29,287 nt of DNA. Source: CAXMST01 sp964196325. GTDB taxonomy: Bacteria > Actinomycetota > Thermoleophilia > Solirubrobacterales > 70-9. The stretch is from NCBI GenBank assembly GCA_964196325.1, contig CAXMST010000111.1:1-29287 (forward strand), read 5' to 3'. The position numbers were made by a program, and so were the translations under genes. Below are positions 24,944-29,287 of the stretch, in pieces. The notes below the pieces were generated by a model, which was not told the origin of the DNA, made no database searches, and saw only the letters and a program-made list of their open reading frames with translations. Position 1 is the first letter of the stretch. Every line of letters begins with the position of its first letter.

Positions 24944-26737
24944 TCAGCGCGGCTGCGCGCGCAGCCGCTCGGTCGCCGCGGCGTCGACCTGCTCAGCGGC
25001 AAGGTCGAGGACGACGCCGTAGTCATCGGCTGCCATCTCGTCGGTGATGAAGCCGTCGAGGAAGTCGCGCAGCACGGCGTCCGGCTCGCGCTCGAAGGGG
25101 TCTCCGTAGCCACCTCCGCAGGACTGCTCCCAGCGCAGTTGCTCCCCAGGCTCCATAGTGAAATTGGTGTGCTTCGAATCGATGTCCCGCTCGCTGCCGT
25201 CGGCGTCAACCTTGATCAGCCGCAGGGTGTGTCCGTCGCTGCCGCCGAACAGCCCGGTCGGGGCATCGTAGGCCCGGTCGGTCTCCGAGGTGAAGGCCCC
25301 GCCCTCGGTGAAGCGGTTGGTTCGCACGATCCCGATTCCGCCCCGCCAGCGACCCGGTGCCGGCGGTACATCGCGCAGCTCGTAGCGCTCGGTGTGCAGG
25401 GGAAAGAGCCAATCGGTCTCCTCGATCGGGGTGTTTCGAGAGTTCACCGTGAGCACGTCGATCGCGTCGAGCCCATCCTTGCCGCTGCGGCCGCCGTACG
25501 AGCCCTCGTTGATCTCGACGTGAACCCAGTACTCCTCCTTCTCCGCGACATAGCCGGTGTAGACGCCGACGCCGACCGCGCTGGAGCCGGCGCAGACCCG
25601 GTCGGGCACCACCTCGGCCAGCGCCTGGATCGCGGCGTCGGAGACCCGCATGATCGGGCAGACCCGCGAGAGGGCCGAGCGCGGGAACTCCGGGTTGAAG
25701 ATGCTGCCCTCCCTGGCGATCACCTTGATCGGCCGGAAGATGCCGTCGTTCTGGGGGATGAAGTCGGTGAAGGTCGCCTCGTCGAGGAAGACCGAGCGGA
25801 TCACCGTATAGATCCCAGGCAAGGTCGAGCCGCCGTAAGGGACGTTGAAGCCGGTCGGCACGTTGTCGCAGGACTTCGATAGATCGACGGTGATGTCCGA
25901 TCCCTCGATCGTCACCTTTGCGTGGACGTAGAGCGGCTCGCCGCGATTGCGGCCGTCATCGTCGAGCCAGCCGTCCTGCTCCCAGGTTCCGTCCGGGACC
26001 TGCTCGATCTGCTCGCGCAGCATCCGCTCGCAGTAGTCGAGGAACTGCTCGATCGAGGCGAGGACCGTGTCGCGACCATACTTCTCGAGCAGCCCGAGGA
26101 ACCGGTTCTCGCCGAGCCGGCCGGCGGCGATCATCGCTTCGGTATCGCCGATCACGTAGCTGGGCGTGCGGGTGTTGTCGATGAAGAACTGCCAGAGCTG
26201 CTCGTTGCGGACACCGTTCTCGTAGAGCTTCAGCGAGTCGTAGATTTTCGACTCTGCCCAGACGTCGTGGACGTCGATCGCAATCCCGGGGAAGACGCCG
26301 CCGGTATCGGAGAGATGGATCGTGGAGGCCGACCAGGCCACCAGCTCCTCCTCCCAGAAGATCGGGATCGCCACACACAGGTCGGGAGAGTGGGAGGCGC
26401 CGTGGTAGGGGTTGTTGTGGATGATCACGTCGCCGGGGTTTACGTTGCCCTCGAGGCGGCGCATGAAGCCACGGATGTAGGCCGGGATCGAGCCGATGTG
26501 CATCGGGGTGGTGTCGGACTCGCAGATCTCGCGGCCGTCGACGGTGAACAGGCCGCCGCCGAGATCCTCGACCTGCTGGGCGGCCGGGCTGTAGGCCATC
26601 CGTTTCAGCGCGTGGCCCATCTCTACCCCGATCGCCTGCAGGGCCCCGCCGAGGACGCCGAGCGTGATCGGATCCACCTGCTCCTCTCCGGTCCGCTCAG
26701 CCCCGAGGGCCTCGGATGTCGTCGGCGCCTTGCTCAT
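24944..26737 (-). CDS. hyuB: Hydantoinase B / oxoprolinase beta subunit (HyuB)
   Basis: This 597-residue HyuB-family subunit works with HyuA in ATP-dependent opening of hydantoins, N-methylhydantoin or 5-oxoproline. Family landmarks are DPITLGVLGGALQAIGVEMG near the N-terminus, EDLGGGLF, HIGSIPAYI, DVIIHNNPYHGASHSPDL (about 138-155), STIHLSDTGG, the GRWRGGIGIVR segment, and the C-terminal SCGGGYGDPFERE (about 537-549). The ATG at 26737 has GGAGGA 6 bases upstream and a 4-base ATGA overlap with the HyuA stop, so the two subunits are coupled. A 12-residue longer frame is ignored. The precise ring substrate is unknown. Confidence 0.93.
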   Translation of the reverse strand: MSKAPTTSEALGAERTGEEQVDPITLGVLGGALQAIGVEMGHALKRMAYSPAAQQVEDLGGGLFTVDGREICESDTTPMHIGSIPAYIRGFMRRLEGNVNPGDVIIHNNPYHGASHSPDLCVAIPIFWEEELVAWSASTIHLSDTGGVFPGIAIDVHDVWAESKIYDSLKLYENGVRNEQLWQFFIDNTRTPSYVIGDTEAMIAAGRLGENRFLGLLEKYGRDTVLASIEQFLDYCERMLREQIEQVPDGTWEQDGWLDDDGRNRGEPLYVHAKVTIEGSDITVDLSKSCDNVPTGFNVPYGGSTLPGIYTVIRSVFLDEATFTDFIPQNDGIFRPIKVIAREGSIFNPEFPRSALSRVCPIMRVSDAAIQALAEVVPDRVCAGSSAVGVGVYTGYVAEKEEYWVHVEINEGSYGGRSGKDGLDAIDVLTVNSRNTPIEETDWLFPLHTERYELRDVPPAPGRWRGGIGIVRTNRFTEGGAFTSETDRAYDAPTGLFGGSDGHTLRLIKVDADGSERDIDSKHTNFTMEPGEQLRWEQSCGGGYGDPFEREPDAVLRDFLDGFITDEMAADDYGVVLDLAAEQVDAAATERLRAQPR

Positions 26738-28833
26738 CGCTGTTCCTCCTGCTGCTCGCTCGTATCGCAATCGATGATGATTCCCCCACCGGCCGCGACC
26801 TGAGCGCTCAGGCCCGGGCTGACCAGCGTCGTCGAATCGAGTTGCTCGATGATCGCCGGACCCTCGACCACGTTGCCCTCGAGCAACGCCTCGCGGACGA
26901 AGACGTTGGTCTCGAGCTCGATCGCGTCCCCCGCGTCGGAGAAGACGACAGGCCGTCGCTCGACGATCGCCGCGTCCGGCGGCTGGGTCGCACCGACCGC
27001 CACGACTTCCGGCTTCAGGTGGGGCATCAGGCCGACCGCGTAGGTCCGCAGACCGACCACCTGCACCGGCTGCCCCTCGAACCGGTAGAAGAACTCGCGC
27101 TCGTGGGCGTCCTCGAAGTCCTCGGCCAGCCGGGCCAGGGCCTTCTCATCGAAGACCCCGGATGGCACCGGCACGAGCAGCTCGTAGGCCTGACCCACGT
27201 AGCGGCACTCGGCCAGCCGGGTGAACCTCTGGCTCTCGGGCGGCACCGCATCGGCCTCAAGGCGCTGCCGGCCCACGGTCTCCAGCGTCAGGTAGGTCGA
27301 TTCGATGTTCTCCGGCTCGCACTCGTCGACCGCGAGCATCACCGTTTCCTGGCTCTCGTACTTGATGTCGGAGTCGAGCAGCCCCATCGCCGAGGTGATC
27401 CCGGGGTGGAGCGGGATGATCACCCGGGGGAATGAAAGCTCAGTCGCGATGTCGGGGCCGTAGAGAGGTCCGCCGCCGCCAAACGCGACCAAGGAGAGGT
27501 CCCGCGGGTCGATACCACGCTGGACGGAGTTGACACTGATCGCGCTGACCATGTTCTGGGTCAGGATCCTGATCGCCCCCAAGGCCGCGTCGCGAACGCT
27601 GGTACCGAGCTCGGCGGCGAGCGTCCCGATCGCCTGCTCGGCCAGCTCAGGTTCGAGGCTGAGCGAGCCGGCGAGCTTGGCCCCGGGCCGCAGTCGCCCG
27701 AGCACGAGCTGGGCGTCGGTGGCGGTCGGCAGCGTCCCGCCCCGCCCGTAGGAGGCGGGTCCGGGGTCGGCGCCGGCGGATTCGGGGCCGACGCGAAGCA
27801 GGCCGCCGGCATCGATCCGCGCGATCGAGCCGCCACCGGCGCCGATCGTGTCGAGATCGGCCATCGGGATCATCACCTCGTAGCCGCCGACGTTGGTGTC
27901 ATAGAGCTGCTTCATTCGCAGGCGCGCGTCGGGCGCGACGCCGATGTCGGCCGAGGTGCCGCCGACGTCGAGGGTGACGACCGAGTCGTGGCCGACCGAA
28001 CGGGCCGCGGCAATCCCGCCCACGAGGCCGGCGACCGGCCCCGACATCAGCAACGACGCCGGCGCCTCGGCCGCCCCGCCGATCGTCATCGTGCCCCCGT
28101 TCGAGCTCATCAGGTGAAAGTCCGCCTCGGGCGCGACCTCGCGCAGCGAATCGTCCATGCTGCGCAGGTAGGTGCTCGTCTTCGGCCCGATGTAGGCGTT
28201 CAGCGCCGTCGTCGTAAAGCGCTCGTACTCGCGGTGCTGGGGCACGACCTCATGGGAGATCGACAGATGCGCCTCGGGGAACTCCTCGGCCACGATCTCC
28301 TTCGCTCGGAGCTCGTGCCGAGGGTCGAGGAACGAGAACAGGAAGCAGACGCAGACGGCCTCCACCCCGGCCTCCTTGAGCTCGCGCGCGGCGGCGCGGG
28401 TCCCCTCCTCATCGAGCGGGGTGATGATTTCGCCCGGCGGCCCGATCCGCTCGCTCACCGACAGCCGGTAGCGGCGCTCGACCAAGGTCGGCTCCCGCCA
28501 GGGCAGATCCTGGTAGATCGAGAAGGTCTTCGGCCGCCGGTGGCGACCGATGTAGATGATGTCCCGGAACCCCTCGGTGGTGATCATCCCGGTCTTCGAA
28601 CCGTTGCGCTCGAGCACGATGTTGGTCGCGACCGTGGTCCCGTGGAACACCTGCTGCAGCCGCTCCGGCTCGATCCCCGCCAGCCCGCCGAGCTCGCGCA
28701 GGCCCGAGATCGTTGCCTGCGACGGATCCGCGGGGGTGCTTGGCACCTTGTGGACCCAGACCGCCTTCGACTCGTCATCGACGAGCATCAGATCGGTGAA
28801 GGTCCCGCCGACGTCGATCCCGGCCCTAAGCAT
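26734..28833 (-). CDS. hyuA: Hydantoinase A / oxoprolinase alpha subunit (HyuA)
   Basis: This 699-residue ATPase subunit is of the HyuA family (N-methylhydantoinase A, 5-oxoprolinase, acetone carboxylase relatives) with the ASKHA fold. The N-terminal phosphate loop GIDVGGTFTD (5-14) and a second phosphate loop LDVGGTSAD near residue 290 are visible. So are HGTTVATN, SGPVAGLVGG, GAGGGSIARID and the late motif RGIDPRDLSLVAFGGGGPL with HPGITSAMGLL after it. ATG 28833 overlaps the upstream cysteine hydrolase stop by 8 bases. Together with HyuB it should phosphorylate and hydrolyse a cyclic amide at the cost of ATP. The upstream hydrolase suggests the product carries an N-carbamoyl group. Confidence 0.94.
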   Translation of the reverse strand: MLRAGIDVGGTFTDLMLVDDESKAVWVHKVPSTPADPSQATISGLRELGGLAGIEPERLQQVFHGTTVATNIVLERNGSKTGMITTEGFRDIIYIGRHRRPKTFSIYQDLPWREPTLVERRYRLSVSERIGPPGEIITPLDEEGTRAAARELKEAGVEAVCVCFLFSFLDPRHELRAKEIVAEEFPEAHLSISHEVVPQHREYERFTTTALNAYIGPKTSTYLRSMDDSLREVAPEADFHLMSSNGGTMTIGGAAEAPASLLMSGPVAGLVGGIAAARSVGHDSVVTLDVGGTSADIGVAPDARLRMKQLYDTNVGGYEVMIPMADLDTIGAGGGSIARIDAGGLLRVGPESAGADPGPASYGRGGTLPTATDAQLVLGRLRPGAKLAGSLSLEPELAEQAIGTLAAELGTSVRDAALGAIRILTQNMVSAISVNSVQRGIDPRDLSLVAFGGGGPLYGPDIATELSFPRVIIPLHPGITSAMGLLDSDIKYESQETVMLAVDECEPENIESTYLTLETVGRQRLEADAVPPESQRFTRLAECRYVGQAYELLVPVPSGVFDEKALARLAEDFEDAHEREFFYRFEGQPVQVVGLRTYAVGLMPHLKPEVVAVGATQPPDAAIVERRPVVFSDAGDAIELETNVFVREALLEGNVVEGPAIIEQLDSTTLVSPGLSAQVAAGGGIIIDCDTSEQQEEQR

Positions 28834-29287
28834 GGGCGCGACTCCGATCCGCGTCGTTGGCGCCCGCGAGCCTGGCGAGCACCTGATCGGTGGACATGAT
28901 GTGGCCGTAGAGCCGTCGCAGCACCTGGCAGGCGGCCTGGTGGTAGGCCTCGGAGTCGGCGCCGCAGGCATCGTCGACGAGCACGCAGCCGAAGCCCCGA
29001 TCGGCGGCATCCCGCATCGTCGCCTCGACGCACATGTTGGTCGAGACCCCGGTGAACAACAGGTCCTCGACCCCGTAGTTGCGAAGGATCAGCTCGATCG
29101 GTGAGGAGGTGAAGCCGCTCGGCGTGATCTTGTTGATCACTCGCTCCTCAGGTTGGGGCGCCAGCACATCGAGGATCTCGTGCTCACGCTCGCCGACCCG
29201 GTTTTTGGTCGAGCGGCAGAGCTCGAACATCTGCGGGCCAAGATCGCTGTAGTCGGCGACCTCCGAGCCATAGGTCAGAAAGACCCT
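28826..29287 (-). CDS. Isochorismatase-family cysteine hydrolase (partial, C-terminal part)
   Basis: 153 residues are visible; the frame is open to the window edge, so the N-terminus with the catalytic Asp is missing. K53 in INKITPSGF and the nucleophile C86 in TGVSTNMCVEATMRDAA (visible numbering) match the Lys and Cys of the D-K-C triad. The fold suits N-carbamoylsarcosine amidase, ureidoacrylate amidohydrolase RutB, biuret hydrolase or nicotinamidase. Its 8-base overlap with HyuA points to hydrolysing the linear product of the HyuA/HyuB reaction. That would make N-carbamoylsarcosine amidase-type chemistry the best guess. Confidence 0.88.
   Translation of the reverse strand, partial: RVFLTYGSEVADYSDLGPQMFELCRSTKNRVGEREHEILDVLAPQPEERVINKITPSGFTSSPIELILRNYGVEDLLFTGVSTNMCVEATMRDAADRGFGCVLVDDACGADSEAYHQAACQVLRRLYGHIMSTDQVLARLAGANDADRSRAHA

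Noticed and set aside
28834..29010. A longer HyuA start.
   Set aside because: It overlaps the cysteine hydrolase coding region; the ATG at 28833 directly precedes the GIDVGGTFTD motif.
1..29287. Mobile elements, CRISPR arrays, tRNA or rRNA genes.
   Set aside because: No transposase or integrase, no repeat-spacer array and no tRNA-like cloverleaf or rRNA sequence was recognised on either strand.

Overview
This 29.3 kb window is very GC-rich, tightly packed bacterial DNA. GTG and TTG starts are common, and many gene ends overlap by 1, 4 or 8 bases. One lipoprotein carries an Asp-rich stretch right after its lipobox Cys (ACGDDDDD). These traits point to an actinobacterium, and the Asp-rich lipoprotein would suit the Thermoleophilia (Solirubrobacterales-like); that placement is inference. 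No rRNA, tRNA, CRISPR array, phage gene or insertion sequence was seen. The longest stretches without a gene are about 160 and 136 bases, and both look regulatory.

Layout. (1) Bases 79-9913, plus strand, one probable operon: a 3-hydroxyisobutyrate-dehydrogenase-family reductase, a BchC-like medium-chain dehydrogenase, a TatD-like hydrolase, an allantoinase/dihydropyrimidinase-type cyclic amidohydrolase, an M20 N-carbamoyl-amino-acid/allantoate amidohydrolase, a class III aminotransferase, a ThDP enzyme of the acetolactate-synthase type, and a second allantoinase-type hydrolase. (2) Bases 14690-9954, minus strand: a sugar-type ABC importer (lipoprotein, double ATPase, permease) followed by an SDR oxidoreductase. 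(3) Bases 19010-14827, minus strand: a CitE-like lyase, a CaiB-type CoA-transferase, a PuuE-like cyclic amide hydrolase of the polysaccharide deacetylase fold, and a zinc-type quinone/alcohol dehydrogenase. (4) Bases 19172-21715, plus strand, divergent from (3): a GntR/FCD repressor, an amidase-signature amidase and a split-barrel flavoprotein. (5) Bases 29287-21746, minus strand, entering from beyond the right edge: an isochorismatase-fold cysteine hydrolase (partial), HyuA, HyuB, an Asp/Glu/hydantoin-racemase-like protein, an MFS transporter and a class I aminotransferase.

How it may work together. The window holds four independent ring-opening hydrolases for cyclic amides, ureides or imides: two metal-dependent allantoinase-type enzymes, one PuuE-like enzyme and ATP-dependent HyuA/HyuB. 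It also holds three downstream linear amidases (M20, amidase-signature, cysteine hydrolase), two aminotransferases, several oxidoreductases, a CoA-transfer/lyase pair, two uptake systems and one GntR regulator. The simplest reading is a catabolic island for N-heterocycles such as hydantoins, allantoin-like ureides, N-methylhydantoin or cyclic imides. Ring opening and removal of carbamoyl or amide nitrogen would be followed by transamination or CoA activation of the carbon skeleton. Substrates cannot be fixed from sequence alone.

Odd points. Both catalytic Cys are replaced in the racemase-like protein. The TatD-like protein lacks a metal-ligand His. The ThDP enzyme gene has a probable one-base frameshift near its 3' end. 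A tandem 10-bp repeat with GTATAC cores lies upstream of the ABC operon. An AT-rich dyad sits between the GntR gene and the CitE operon.
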